The position numbers were made by a program, and so were the translations under genes. From assembly GCA_024684455.1 (NCBI GenBank), contig JAIKWU010000036.1, positions 1 to 64,000 of the forward strand: a stretch of DNA of 64,000 bases. The letters are read 5' to 3'. Source of the stretch: Bacteroidaceae bacterium (GTDB lineage: Bacteria; Bacteroidota; Bacteroidia; Bacteroidales; Bacteroidaceae). Each line of letters opens with the position of its first letter. Positions within the stretch are counted from its first letter, which is position 1. Shown in pieces: positions 29,586 to 39,101 of the stretch. The notes beneath the pieces were generated by a model. It made no database searches, was not told the origin of the DNA, and saw nothing but the letters and a program-made list of their open reading frames with translations.

Positions 29586-31862
29586 TCAGAGGTAGCGCGC
29601 CGTGATGCTCTCCTTGCATTGGCGCAGACCCTCGGGCGTTCCGCTGAAGAGGATGCGGCCACCCTGTTCGCCGGCACCAGGACCGAGTTCGACAACGTGG
29701 TCGGCAGCACGGATGACGTCGGTGTTGTGCTCAATGACATAGACGGTGTTGCCCTCGGAGACCATGTGGCGGAAGAGGTCGATGATGCGCTGCACGTCCT
29801 TCAGGTGCAGGCCGTCGGTGGGTTCGTCGATGATGAAGACCTTGCCTTTTTCGCCCAGATACGAGGCCAACTTCAGACGCTGCAATTCACCGCCGCTGAG
29901 GGTTGAAAGTGCCTGATTGAGATGCAGATAGCCCAGACCGACCTCGCGCAGCGGACGCAGTTTTTCCTCGATGACCGTGCCACGGAAAAACTCACTGGCC
30001 AGACGCACGCTGAGGTCGAAGACTTCGGCTATGTTCAACGAGACATCCTTGGTGCCGCCCGAGGTGAGCGTGCCAGACATTCGGTACTGCAGCACCTCTT
30101 GATTGTAGCGAAGTCCGCCACAGGCCTCACACGTTGTTTCAATGTTGTCCATAAAGGCCATCTCGCTGACAATGACGCCTTTACCTCCGCAGACGGGACA
30201 AGCACCACGGCCGTTGAAGGCGAAGTCGGTCTCCTTCATCTTGTGCTTTTTGGCAAAGAGTTTTCGGATGTCACCCGCCACGTCCATGTAGGTGGCAGGC
30301 GTCGAACGCAGACTCACGCCGATGTTCTTCTGCGAGATATACACCACATTGTCCAATCCCTCCTTCTGCCTGACGCACTCCATGAGCGAACTCTTTCCCG
30401 ATCCTGCCACGCCGCAGATGACGCAAAGCACGCCCGTAGGAAGGTCAATGCTGATGTCTTGCAGGTTGTGAAGCGTAGCATGTTCTATGGTTATGAAGCC
30501 CGAAGGCCGCAACACTCCCCCAATCGCAGGGAGATGGTGGGAGGCCAAGTACTTTCCTGTGTCCGTACCGCTCTTCAGCAACTCCTCGTATGTTCCTTCA
30601 AACACAATGTTGCCGCCTTCGATGCCAGGGCCAGGACCCATATCAACGATGTGGTCCGCCATGCGAATCATCTCCTTGTGGTGTTCGACAAGGATGACGG
30701 TGTTACCGGCATCACGAAGCCTTTGCACAGAGTGTTTCATGAGTTGGATGTCGTGATTGTGCAGTCCGACCGAGGGTTCGTCAAGAATGTACAGCACGTC
30801 GGACAAAGACGAATTGATGTACTTCGCTATCTTGCAGCGTTGTGCCTCGCCTCCCGAGAGCGTGCCGACGGCGCGGTCGAGCGAGAGATAGCCGAGGCCT
30901 ATCTCTTCGAGAGCCGTCAAACGTGCACCGATGGCAGCCTTCAAGTCGACCGCCAGCGGGTCGCTGATGCTGCGAATCCACTCGTTGAGCCGTGTGATGC
31001 TGAGTTGGCACACGTCGGCGATGTTACGGCCCTCAATCTTGCACGAACGCACACGGTCGTTGACACGCGTACCGCCACAATCAGGACAGCGTCCCATGCG
31101 CAGCATCGGATTGAGCACGGAGGCGTGAAGCAGACCCTCCTCCGAGTTGATAATACTGCGGTACATGCGCGGAATGAGCCCCTCGTACTTGGCGGTCTTT
31201 GGCCAGTTCGCAGGCGGATTCTTGAGGCGAATCTGCGGACTGTTGAGGAAAAGGTCGAGTTCTTCGGGCGAGTAATCGCGTATCTTCTTGTCAAGGTCGA
31301 ATAGGCCGCTGTGGGCATAGCGAATCCAGCGCCAACCGCCTTTACCGAAAGCGATATAGTGAATCGTATCCTCATCGTTGAGGCTCTTGTCGAAATCAAC
31401 GAGTTTATGAATATCGAGTTCGCGAATCTCGCCCAAACCGTTGCAGCGAGGGCACGAGCCTTCGGGATGGTTGAAGGAGAACGACTCAGCATAGCCCACG
31501 AAGGGCTTGCCCACACGCGAGAAGAGCAGGCGCAGCAGGGCATAGATATCGGTATAGGTGCCGACCGTCGAACGCGAGTTCTGTGCCGGTTTCTTCTGGT
31601 CGATGACAATGGCGATGGGCAGATTCTCGATGCTTTCGACATGCGGACGCCCATACTTCGGCAGGTATTGCTGGACGAACGTCGGGAAGGTGTCGTTCAG
31701 TTCACGCCGCGACTTGGCGGCAATCGTGTCCATCACCAGCGAACTTTTTCCACTTCCGCTCACACCCGTAAACACCGTAATCTGGTGTTTCGGTATCTCC
31801 AACGACACACCCTTCAGGTTGTTCTCCGTCGCCCCACGTATGATAATTTTGTCTTGGTTCAT
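29586..31862 (-). CDS. UvrA-like excinuclease ATPase (short form)
   Basis: IIIRGATENNLKGVSLEIPKHQITVFTGVSGSGKSSL; duplicated ABC signatures LSGGEAQRCKIA, LSGGELQRLKLA. Confidence 0.88.
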   Translation of the reverse strand: MNQDKIIIRGATENNLKGVSLEIPKHQITVFTGVSGSGKSSLVMDTIAAKSRRELNDTFPTFVQQYLPKYGRPHVESIENLPIAIVIDQKKPAQNSRSTVGTYTDIYALLRLLFSRVGKPFVGYAESFSFNHPEGSCPRCNGLGEIRELDIHKLVDFDKSLNDEDTIHYIAFGKGGWRWIRYAHSGLFDLDKKIRDYSPEELDLFLNSPQIRLKNPPANWPKTAKYEGLIPRMYRSIINSEEGLLHASVLNPMLRMGRCPDCGGTRVNDRVRSCKIEGRNIADVCQLSITRLNEWIRSISDPLAVDLKAAIGARLTALEEIGLGYLSLDRAVGTLSGGEAQRCKIAKYINSSLSDVLYILDEPSVGLHNHDIQLMKHSVQRLRDAGNTVILVEHHKEMIRMADHIVDMGPGPGIEGGNIVFEGTYEELLKSGTDTGKYLASHHLPAIGGVLRPSGFITIEHATLHNLQDISIDLPTGVLCVICGVAGSGKSSLMECVRQKEGLDNVVYISQKNIGVSLRSTPATYMDVAGDIRKLFAKKHKMKETDFAFNGRGACPVCGGKGVIVSEMAFMDNIETTCEACGGLRYNQEVLQYRMSGTLTSGGTKDVSLNIAEVFDLSVRLASEFFRGTVIEEKLRPLREVGLGYLHLNQALSTLSGGELQRLKLASYLGEKGKVFIIDEPTDGLHLKDVQRIIDLFRHMVSEGNTVYVIEHNTDVIRAADHVVELGPGAGEQGGRILFSGTPEGLRQCKESITARYL

Positions 31863-31882
31863 CGGTGTTCCACTTAAACAAT

Positions 31883-31923
31883 GGCAAAGGTACGATTAAG
31901 TGAGCACAATTCCAAGTTTATTT
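31883..31923 (-). promoter_or_regulatory. Conserved promoter cassette, copy 1 (toward UvrA-like gene)
   Basis: AAATAAACTTGGAATTGTGCTCACTTAATCGTACCTTTGCC on minus strand; -7 TACCTTTG. Confidence 0.6.
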
Positions 31924-31957
31924 GAGAATTGTCGAACGGGAGTACCTTCGACGAAGC

Positions 31958-32025
31958 CAAAGATACGACTATGCGAGCGAAAAAACAAATAAATTTGGAA
32001 ATTCGCTCGCATAGTCGTATCTTTG
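31958..32025. repeat. Perfect 24-bp inverted repeat with -7-like elements at both outer ends
   Basis: CAAAGATACGACTATGCGAGCGAA (31958-31981) and TTCGCTCGCATAGTCGTATCTTTG (32002-32025). Confidence 0.9.
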
Positions 32026-32027
32026 CC
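31987..32027 (+). promoter_or_regulatory. Conserved promoter cassette, copy 2 (toward rlpA-like gene)
   Basis: AAATAAATTTGGAAATTCGCTCGCATAGTCGTATCTTTGCC; -7 TATCTTTG. Confidence 0.6.
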
Positions 32028-32051
32028 ACGGAATATATATAATTTATTCGA

Positions 32052-32558
32052 ATGAGAAGATTTATCTTCTGTTTGCTAATGCTGTGGACTTGTACGTCAT
32101 TATGGGCACAGAAACCGTTTGAAGAGGACGGCGAAGCGTCGTACTACGGCTCTGCCTGGCACGGACGACGAACAGCGGACGGCGGCATCTACGACAAAGA
32201 TGCGCACATCTGCGCCCACAAGACACTGCCCTTTGGAACACGTATCAAGGTGACGAACAAGAAAAACGGGAAATTCACCATCGTCACCGTAACCGACCGT
32301 GGACCCTACGGTCGCGGTCGCATCGTCGATCTCTCGAATGCAGGAGCCCGCGACATCGACATCATCCGTTCTGGTGTTGCCCCCGTCCACCTCGAAGTGC
32401 TACCGCCAGAACTGGAGGTCTGCGTTGATTCCATTATGCAACAAATGCAAAAGCGGAACCTGATGTTGGTTCCGCTGCTCGAGACTCAGCCCACATGGCG
32501 TGGCCTTACACTAATGCAGATAGATTCGCTCACCCACACGTTTGGCAAGCGCCCGTGA
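32052..32558 (+). CDS. RlpA-family septal ring lytic transglycosylase
   Basis: EDGEASYYGSAWHGRRTADGGIYDKDAHICAHKTLPFGTRIKVTN...VTDRGPYGRGRIVDLS. Confidence 0.9.
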   Translation: MRRFIFCLLMLWTCTSLWAQKPFEEDGEASYYGSAWHGRRTADGGIYDKDAHICAHKTLPFGTRIKVTNKKNGKFTIVTVTDRGPYGRGRIVDLSNAGARDIDIIRSGVAPVHLEVLPPELEVCVDSIMQQMQKRNLMLVPLLETQPTWRGLTLMQIDSLTHTFGKRP

Positions 32559-34640
32559 GATGGCGTTCATGCGGACGAACTGCTGCATGACTTCATTTTG
32601 CTTGTCGATGTCGCCCATGACGGCGGGATCGGCAAGTTGTTTTTTTAGCGATTTCAGTTCGTCGTTGACAATCAGGAATTTATAGTCGAGCAGGAGGCGG
32701 CTGATGTACTCGCTCATCATTTCTTCCTCGGCAGGCATCTGCTGGCTCTTGCTCAGTTGGTAACGGTCGGCGAGCAGGTCGGTGGCCTCACGGCTCATGT
32801 CGAGGTCGGGACTGCTGACAAAGTAACGGCTGCACGAAAAACCTTCGCTGCCCACGTGTTGACAAGCCTCGTCCAGCATCCGAACATAGAGCGGATGGTG
32901 GAAAGTCAGGCCGTCAATTGTGAGTTCGTGCTGCACATACTGGGCCACGCTGGCTTTCTCGTCCTTTCCCTCCAGATTGACAAACGTCATGGGCAGTTCG
33001 CCATAGCGCACCACAAGCGTCATGATCATGCGCTCCAGACGGATGTAGGGGTCATGGTCGTCCGTCATCTTCCTCTCATAGGGCGAGGGCTCAGTACCAG
33101 CCAGTGGAGTGGCGATTGTTTCAGTCTGTGGAATATCTTCTACTGAAGGCGGAGGAGGCAACTCCGTTTCTTCTTGTAGGGACGACCCGTGGGGCGTCCC
33201 GATTGGTGTCATTTCCTTTTCCATCATGGACGCCCCACGGGTCGTCCCTACAGGGGCTTGCGCCTTACGTTCTTGCTCATGCACCTGACGCTGACGTTCA
33301 CGCTCACGTTCCACCTTACGCTGCTCAAGATAGGCACGGCGCATCTTTGAGCAGTTGCGGGCAAGCATCTGCTCGTCCATGTGCATCAGTTCGGCACATT
33401 CGTGCAGGTATGTCGAACGCAGGATTTCATCGGGGATGACTTTGATGCTGTCAAGAATGTTGTTGACGAGTTGGCTGCGCTTGAGCGGGTCTTTCCCAGC
33501 CTCGCTGATGAGCAGGTTGACCTTGAAGAGGATGAAGTCGGTCTGGTGCTGCTCGACATACTGCTTAAACTCGGTGGCATTGTGCTTTCGGGCGAACGAG
33601 TCGGGGTCGTCGCCGTCGGGCAGCAGCAAAACCTTGACGTTCATGCCCTCTGCCAGCAGCATGTCGGTTCCGCGCAGGGCAGCGTGGATACCCGCCTCGT
33701 CGCCGTCGTAAACGAGTGTGATATTAGAGGTAAAGCGGTGAAGCAGACGTATCTGCGCCTGGTTGAGGGCCGTTCCAGAGTTTGCCACGACGTTCTCGAT
33801 GCCGCATTGATGCATGGAGATGACGTCGGTGTAGCCTTCGACCATATACACCAGGTCTTCCTTCGCAATCTGCTTCTTCGCCTGGTAGATGCCGTAGAGT
33901 TCGTTGAGTTTGTGAAAAATCTCGCTGTCGTTGGAGTTGATGTACTTCTGCTCCACCCCCTTCGTGCGGCTGTCGAGTTTTCGTCCGCCGAAGGCCGAGA
34001 CCTTGCCGCTGACGTTGAACCACGGGAAGATGACGCGACCACGGAATTTGTCGATGAGACCGCCTTTGTCGCGCTTGATGCTCAGGCTGGTACGACAGAG
34101 GAAATCCTCCTTGTAACCGGCTTTCAGCGCAGCCTTAGACATGGCGTCCCACGAGTCGGGACTATAGCCCAGACGGAACTTCTCGATGATGTCGTCGCGG
34201 AAGCCTCGGTTGCGGAAATAGGCCAGGCCGACAGCACGGGCATCTTCATCCTTCAGCATCGTGTCGTGGAAGTAGCGGCTCGCCCACTCGTTGACAGCAA
34301 ACATGCTCTCTCGGTCGCTCTGACTCTGACGCTCCTCGTTGGTCATCTCGCGCTCCTTCACCTCGATGCCGTAGCGCTTGGCGAGGAACTTCAGCGCTTC
34401 GTAATAACGCAACTGCTCCTGTTCCATAATGAAGTGGACGACGTTGCCGCCCTTGCCGCAGGAGAAGCATTTGCAGATGCCACGGGCTGGATTGACATAG
34501 AACGACGGCGTCTTGTCGTCGTGGAACGGGCACAGACCTTTGTAACTCGCACCCGAGCGGCGCAAAGTCACATAGTCCGACACCACATCGACGATGTTGG
34601 CGGCGTCCATAATACGGTCTATCGTAGCCTGGTCAATCAT
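32511..34640 (-). CDS. dnaG: DNA primase
   Basis: MIDQATIDRIMDAANIVDVVSDYVTLRRSGASYKGLCPFHDDKTPSFYVNPARGICKCFSCGKGG. Confidence 0.95.
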   Translation of the reverse strand: MIDQATIDRIMDAANIVDVVSDYVTLRRSGASYKGLCPFHDDKTPSFYVNPARGICKCFSCGKGGNVVHFIMEQEQLRYYEALKFLAKRYGIEVKEREMTNEERQSQSDRESMFAVNEWASRYFHDTMLKDEDARAVGLAYFRNRGFRDDIIEKFRLGYSPDSWDAMSKAALKAGYKEDFLCRTSLSIKRDKGGLIDKFRGRVIFPWFNVSGKVSAFGGRKLDSRTKGVEQKYINSNDSEIFHKLNELYGIYQAKKQIAKEDLVYMVEGYTDVISMHQCGIENVVANSGTALNQAQIRLLHRFTSNITLVYDGDEAGIHAALRGTDMLLAEGMNVKVLLLPDGDDPDSFARKHNATEFKQYVEQHQTDFILFKVNLLISEAGKDPLKRSQLVNNILDSIKVIPDEILRSTYLHECAELMHMDEQMLARNCSKMRRAYLEQRKVERERERQRQVHEQERKAQAPVGTTRGASMMEKEMTPIGTPHGSSLQEETELPPPPSVEDIPQTETIATPLAGTEPSPYERKMTDDHDPYIRLERMIMTLVVRYGELPMTFVNLEGKDEKASVAQYVQHELTIDGLTFHHPLYVRMLDEACQHVGSEGFSCSRYFVSSPDLDMSREATDLLADRYQLSKSQQMPAEEEMMSEYISRLLLDYKFLIVNDELKSLKKQLADPAVMGDIDKQNEVMQQFVRMNAISRALAKRVGERIYLH
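33175..33252. repeat. Palindromic repeat element inside dnaG
   Basis: Perfect 25-bp inverted repeat TGTAGGGACGACCCGTGGGGCGTCC (33175-33199) / GGACGCCCCACGGGTCGTCCCTACA (33228-33252). Confidence 0.95.
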
Positions 34641-34664
34641 AGAGAGGGAAAAAAGAAGAAAGAA

Positions 34665-34755
34665 GCCCCCAGACCCCTCCCCAGCCCTCCCCAAGGGGAG
34701 GGAGATGGGGGTGCAAAAGTCCTCCCCCTCACAGAGGGAGATAGAGGGGCCTGTA
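34665..34755. repeat. C/G-rich palindromic intergenic repeat
   Basis: CCCCCAGACCCCTCCCCAGCCCTCCCCAAGGGGAGGGAGATGGGGG...CCTCCCCCTCACAGAGGGAGATAGAGGGG. Confidence 0.75.
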
Positions 34756-34761
34756 AGAATT

Positions 34762-35328
34762 TTACTTCAACAGGTTGAAAAACTCGTTGCGCTTTGCTTC
34801 GTCCTTGAATTCACCGCAGAGGTCGATGGTCTTCGTCACCGTTCCCTGCTTCTCGACGCCGCGCATCTGCATACACAAGTGCTGTGCCTCGACGACGACG
34901 ATAACACCCTTCGGGTGCAGCGTTTCCTGAATGCAGCGACGAATCTGTACGGTCAGATGCTCTTGGACCTGCAGGCGGCGTGCGAAGATATCGACGACGC
35001 GCGGAATCTTGCTCAGTCCGACAATCTCGCCGTCGGGGATGTAGCCCACGTGTACGCGACCGAAGAACGGAAGGACATGATGCTCGCAAAGCGAATAAAA
35101 CTCAATGTCCTTCACGACAATCATCTGCTTGTAGTCCTCGTGGAACTTCGCCGAGTTGAGCACAGCCACGGGGTCCATGTCGTAGCCGCAGGTGAGTTGG
35201 CGCATGGTGTTGGCGACACGCTGCGGAGTCTTCAGCAGACCTTCGCGCGTGGAATCCTCGCCGATGAGTTGCAGCATACGCTCGGTAAGTTGCTGCAATT
35301 CCTGTTTTTTCTGCTCGTCGTTCATCAC
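34762..35328 (-). CDS. folE: GTP cyclohydrolase I
   Basis: [29 protein letters not shown]...[22 protein letters not shown]. Confidence 0.95.
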   Translation of the reverse strand: MMNDEQKKQELQQLTERMLQLIGEDSTREGLLKTPQRVANTMRQLTCGYDMDPVAVLNSAKFHEDYKQMIVVKDIEFYSLCEHHVLPFFGRVHVGYIPDGEIVGLSKIPRVVDIFARRLQVQEHLTVQIRRCIQETLHPKGVIVVVEAQHLCMQMRGVEKQGTVTKTIDLCGEFKDEAKRNEFFNLLK

Positions 35329-35804
35329 TTGAATCTGATGATTTCACTGCGAACAACCACAGCGTCGCGGCTGATGCGTTTCACTCTGCCGAGGTATTCA
35401 TTAGCCTCCTCGCGTGTGGCAAAATCGCCGACCTGACAACGCCAGTGAGGTGCGCTGAAGGTGACGTAGGAACGCAGTTCGGGGAACGCTGCCGTGACCT
35501 GTGCACCGACACGCTGCGCCTTCTGCTGCTCAACACGCTGGCTGCTACCCCAATACACTTGGATGCGATAGCCCTTCAGGCGCTGGCGTTTGCCGACATG
35601 CATGGCAAAGTCGTTCTTTGGAGCCTCTTCCTCGGCCATCTCGATGTCCGCCCCATTCACGATTTCCGTGAGCCGCGCGTCCTGGGTCAGGGTTACAGTA
35701 CCCTGACCGCTGGACTGCTGCTCCAGATGCTCGGTGAACGTCTGGGCATGGCTGCTAAGCACAGCCCAAACGAGAAGCATACCTGCTAAAAACGTTCGCT
35801 TCAT
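35325..35804 (-). CDS. SPOR-domain protein
   Basis: [57 protein letters not shown]. Confidence 0.8.
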   Translation of the reverse strand: MKRTFLAGMLLVWAVLSSHAQTFTEHLEQQSSGQGTVTLTQDARLTEIVNGADIEMAEEEAPKNDFAMHVGKRQRLKGYRIQVYWGSSQRVEQQKAQRVGAQVTAAFPELRSYVTFSAPHWRCQVGDFATREEANEYLGRVKRISRDAVVVRSEIIRFK

Positions 35805-35815
35805 TCTATTTCAGT

Positions 35816-36574
35816 TTATTTCCAGGCGTCGATGATGCCCTTGAAGTCGGCTGCCTTGAGCGACGCACCGCCTATTAGGCCGCCGTCGATGTCGGGCTTG
35901 GCGAAGAGTTCGGGTGCATTCGAAGCCTTGCAACTGCCACCGTAGAGGATGCTGGTTTCTTCAGCAACATCCTTGCCATACTTCTCGGCGATGACTGAAC
36001 GGATGTAGGCGTGGATTTCCTCGGCCTGCTCGCTTGTGGCGGTCTTGCCCGTACCGATAGCCCAGATGGGCTCATAGGCAATCACGATTTTCTTGAAGTC
36101 TTCGGCACTGAGGTTGAACACGCTGCCTTCGAGTTCGGCCTTCACCACCTCGTTCTGCTTGTTGGCCTCGCGCTCAGCCAGGCTTTCACCGATGCAGAAG
36201 ATGACTTTCAGGCCGTTTTCGAGAGCAAGCAGCACCTTCTCCTTCAGGATTTCAGGAGTCTCGCTGTAATACTCGCGACGCTCCGAGTGTCCGAGGATAA
36301 CGTATTCGGCACCTGTCGATTTCACCATTTCGGCGCTGACTTCACCTGTGTAGGCACCGCTCTTCTTGTCGGCGCAGTTCTCTGCACCGAGTTGCAGAAC
36401 GCTGTGGTCGATCATGTCGCTCACCTTTGCCAGATGGATGAAGGGGGTGCAGATGACCACGTCACAGTTAGCCTTTTCGGCTTTCAGCATGTCGTTCAGT
36501 TCGGCAGCGAGTGCCATACCTTCCTGCAGGTTCTTGTTCATTTTCCAGTTGCCTGCAACAATTTTCTTTCTCAT
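35816..36574 (-). CDS. tpiA: Triosephosphate isomerase
   Basis: [19 protein letters not shown]...[11 protein letters not shown]...[17 protein letters not shown]. Confidence 0.97.
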   Translation of the reverse strand: MRKKIVAGNWKMNKNLQEGMALAAELNDMLKAEKANCDVVICTPFIHLAKVSDMIDHSVLQLGAENCADKKSGAYTGEVSAEMVKSTGAEYVILGHSERREYYSETPEILKEKVLLALENGLKVIFCIGESLAEREANKQNEVVKAELEGSVFNLSAEDFKKIVIAYEPIWAIGTGKTATSEQAEEIHAYIRSVIAEKYGKDVAEETSILYGGSCKASNAPELFAKPDIDGGLIGGASLKAADFKGIIDAWK

Positions 36575-36597
36575 GTTCGTTTCGTTTTTTTATGGGG

Positions 36598-37662
36598 TTA
36601 ATGGTTTTGAGGGGTTTGATGGAATGAGTGGGCAGCGAGGACGGCGTCCAGTTCTGCTTCGTCAGGGAGTGCCCAGTTGCTCCACTTCGCTATGACTTTG
36701 CCGTCGCAGAGGAGGATGAGCCCTGGATTGGCACGCACCATCGTCTTGAGGAGCCTTTCGTCGCTTTGGAGACAGGGGTATTCTGCGCCCGTGTGTTCGT
36801 TCCAGTAGTGCCGGTCCTGTTCATCGGAGGCGGTCAGGCAGTAGAACGGAATGCCGTGCATCTCAGCGTAGTCGTATGCCTCGTTCAGCAGTCCGACGCA
36901 GCCTTGGTCGGCAGCCCTCAGGTCGGGCGCAACAATGAGGAGCGTCGGACCCTCTGCGTAGATGATGTCGGTGCTGTGGTCGGCCTCGCTCGCTGCATCG
37001 ATGGCGTAAAACTCAGCCACATCGAGTTCGTGTACTCGGTAGGAGTGAGGGTCGTGCCGTTCGGGGTCGTCCATCATCCGACGCACATCGGCACCCACGT
37101 GCCAGGGTCGGAAATCGACAACGGGCAAAGCCCCGATGCAGTATAAGGCGTAAACCACGATGCCCACCATGAGGGGGGTCGAAATTAGCCACGCACTGGC
37201 CGGACGGACGAGCCGCAGTTGGTAGCGTGGTCGCCACCACACCAACAGGGCGCAGGCCAGCAAGACAAGGTTCTTGAGCAGTGTCTCCGTGTTGGTCAGA
37301 ATCAAGGCATCGCCAAAGCAGCCGCAATCCTCGACGGGGTTGAACACCGCCAGCCACACGGTCAGCAGGGTCATCACCGCCATCAGCACCAGGGTGAGCC
37401 GAGGTACCAACTTCCTGTTCAATCCAAACAGCAGACACACACCGAGGGAAAACTCGACGAACGCCAGACCGACACTGGCTACCAGCAACAGCATTCCTTC
37501 ACCGATGCCAAGTCCCAGGGCTGCACTGTAGTCGGTCAGTTTCACCATCGTCCCGATGGGGTCGTTGGCTTTTACCCAACCGGAAAACAGAAACGTCACG
37601 GCGAGCACGAATGCCGCTGCATTCACCAGCCCGTACGCTCCTCGCCTAAGCCGTTTGCTCAT
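36598..37662 (-). CDS. DoxX/BT_3928-family membrane protein
   Basis: AAFVLAVTFLFSGWVKANDPIGTMVKLTDYSAALG; multiple TM; in tpiA operon. Confidence 0.75.
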   Translation of the reverse strand: MSKRLRRGAYGLVNAAAFVLAVTFLFSGWVKANDPIGTMVKLTDYSAALGLGIGEGMLLLVASVGLAFVEFSLGVCLLFGLNRKLVPRLTLVLMAVMTLLTVWLAVFNPVEDCGCFGDALILTNTETLLKNLVLLACALLVWWRPRYQLRLVRPASAWLISTPLMVGIVVYALYCIGALPVVDFRPWHVGADVRRMMDDPERHDPHSYRVHELDVAEFYAIDAASEADHSTDIIYAEGPTLLIVAPDLRAADQGCVGLLNEAYDYAEMHGIPFYCLTASDEQDRHYWNEHTGAEYPCLQSDERLLKTMVRANPGLILLCDGKVIAKWSNWALPDEAELDAVLAAHSFHQTPQNH

Positions 37663-38218
37663 TCGCTTCCGTCAGTTTGATGAGTCCGAACACGGCGTAG
37701 TTAATCATGTCCATGTAATTGGCGTCGATGCCTTCGGAGACAATCGTCCGTCCGTCGTTCGACTCAATTTCCTTCGTGCGGTATATCTTCATCAGAATCA
37801 GGTCCGTATAACTGCTCACACGCATCGAGCGCCACGCCTCGTCGTAGTCGTGGTTCTTCCGTATCATCAGTTGCAGGGCGCGTTTGGCCTGCTTGTCGTA
37901 TTCGGCCAACGCCTCGTCGGGCGTCATGTCCTCCACCTCTGCAAAACCGTGCTCCAACTGAATCAGCGCCACGATGCCGTAGTTGACGATGCCCTGAAAC
38001 TCTGGAAAAATGCCTTCATCGACAAGAGCCTCTCCCTTGATTTCAAGACTGCGGATACGGTTGGCCTTGATAAAAATCTGGTCGGTCACCGACGACGGTC
38101 GCATGATGCGCCACGCGGCCCCGTAGTCCTTCAGTTTCTTGCTGAACAGTTCGCGGCACAGCGCCATTGCCTGTCGGAACTGCCCATTCGTATGTTCGAG
38201 TCGTGCGTCCATGTCCAT
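37646..38218 (-). CDS. DUF1599-domain protein
   Basis: MDMDARLEHTNGQFRQAMALCRELFSKKLKDYGAAWRIMRPSSVTDQIFIKANRIRSLE; duplicated motif KNHDYDEAWRSMRVSSYTDLILMKIYR. Confidence 0.8.
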   Translation of the reverse strand: MDMDARLEHTNGQFRQAMALCRELFSKKLKDYGAAWRIMRPSSVTDQIFIKANRIRSLEIKGEALVDEGIFPEFQGIVNYGIVALIQLEHGFAEVEDMTPDEALAEYDKQAKRALQLMIRKNHDYDEAWRSMRVSSYTDLILMKIYRTKEIESNDGRTIVSEGIDANYMDMINYAVFGLIKLTEANEQTA

Positions 38219-38353
38219 TACACATTTCGTTTGCAAAGTTACGACAAAAATGTCAAATGTCAAATGACAAATAGAAAAAATGGTGGCAGAGCGCAGATAT
38301 TTGTCAGAAACACACGTTTTCGCCCCCTTTTTCTGTTGGCACAAAATACAACG

Positions 38354-38431
38354 CTAAGTGCTTAGCGTGACAACGCCAAGTGCTTAGCGTAAATTCTCCA
38401 AGTGCTTAGCGTGATTTTTCCAAGCACTTGG
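38354..38431 (-). repeat. 22-bp periodic palindrome array R6 (4 units)
   Basis: Cores at 38354, 38376, 38398, 38420: CTAAGTGCTTAG, CCAAGTGCTTAG, CCAAGTGCTTAG, CCAAGCACTTGG. Confidence 0.97.
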
Positions 38432-38454
38432 ACATACCAGTCCGGTGGGGTGTG

Positions 38455-38946
38455 TTAATACTCCGTCTTGTCCGTTTTTTCGTCCCAAAGGCGGAACACG
38501 TGCATCGCCTCCGTGCCTTCCATCTTGACGATGGGCGTCGTGCGCTCCGACATCGGCAGTTCGAGTTCACGATAGATAAAGTCGTCGTCGAATCCGATGG
38601 CCCCAGCGTCCTTGCGGTCGTTGGCGTAGTAGATGCGGTCGAGGTGAGCCCAGTAGATGGCACCGAGACACATCGGGCATGGTTCGCACGAGGTATAGAT
38701 GACGCAGCCGCTGAGGTCGAACGTTCCGAGTGCCAGACATGCCTTGCGGATGCAGTTGACTTCGGCATGAGCCGTGGGGTCAGTGTCGATGGTGACGCTG
38801 TTGGACGAGCCGGCAATGATTTTTCCGTCCTTGACGATGACGGCACCGAAGGGTCCCCCACCCTTCTTCACACTCTCGGCCGAAAGGCGCACAGCCTCGG
38901 CCATGAAGGAGCGGTCCTGCTCTGTAATTTCAATACTTTTTTTCAT
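38455..38946 (-). CDS. Nucleoside deaminase (guanine/cytidine-deaminase-like)
   Basis: DPTAHAEVNCIRKACLALGTFDLSGCVIYTSCEPCPMCLGAIYWA. Confidence 0.9.
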   Translation of the reverse strand: MKKSIEITEQDRSFMAEAVRLSAESVKKGGGPFGAVIVKDGKIIAGSSNSVTIDTDPTAHAEVNCIRKACLALGTFDLSGCVIYTSCEPCPMCLGAIYWAHLDRIYYANDRKDAGAIGFDDDFIYRELELPMSERTTPIVKMEGTEAMHVFRLWDEKTDKTEY

Positions 38947-39101
38947 GGTTTCATTATTTGGAAATGTCATTGTTCGCTGCAAAAATAGGTAAAAATGGGC
39001 GAAACAGCAAATTTTTTTAATTTTTAATGGTGGATTATTCATTATTTCGTCGTACCTTTGCACTATATCAACACACATTTATTTATTAACACCCAACACA
39101 A

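Noticed and set aside
34641-34694. N-terminal extension MGRAGEGSGGFFLLFSLS of dnaG in the ORF track
   Set aside because: Encoded by the C/G-rich palindromic repeat and upstream of the canonical MIDQATIDRIM start; start set at 34640.
33381-34778. Plus-strand 465-aa ORF antisense to dnaG
   Set aside because: Entirely overlaps well-supported dnaG; no homology-like motifs.
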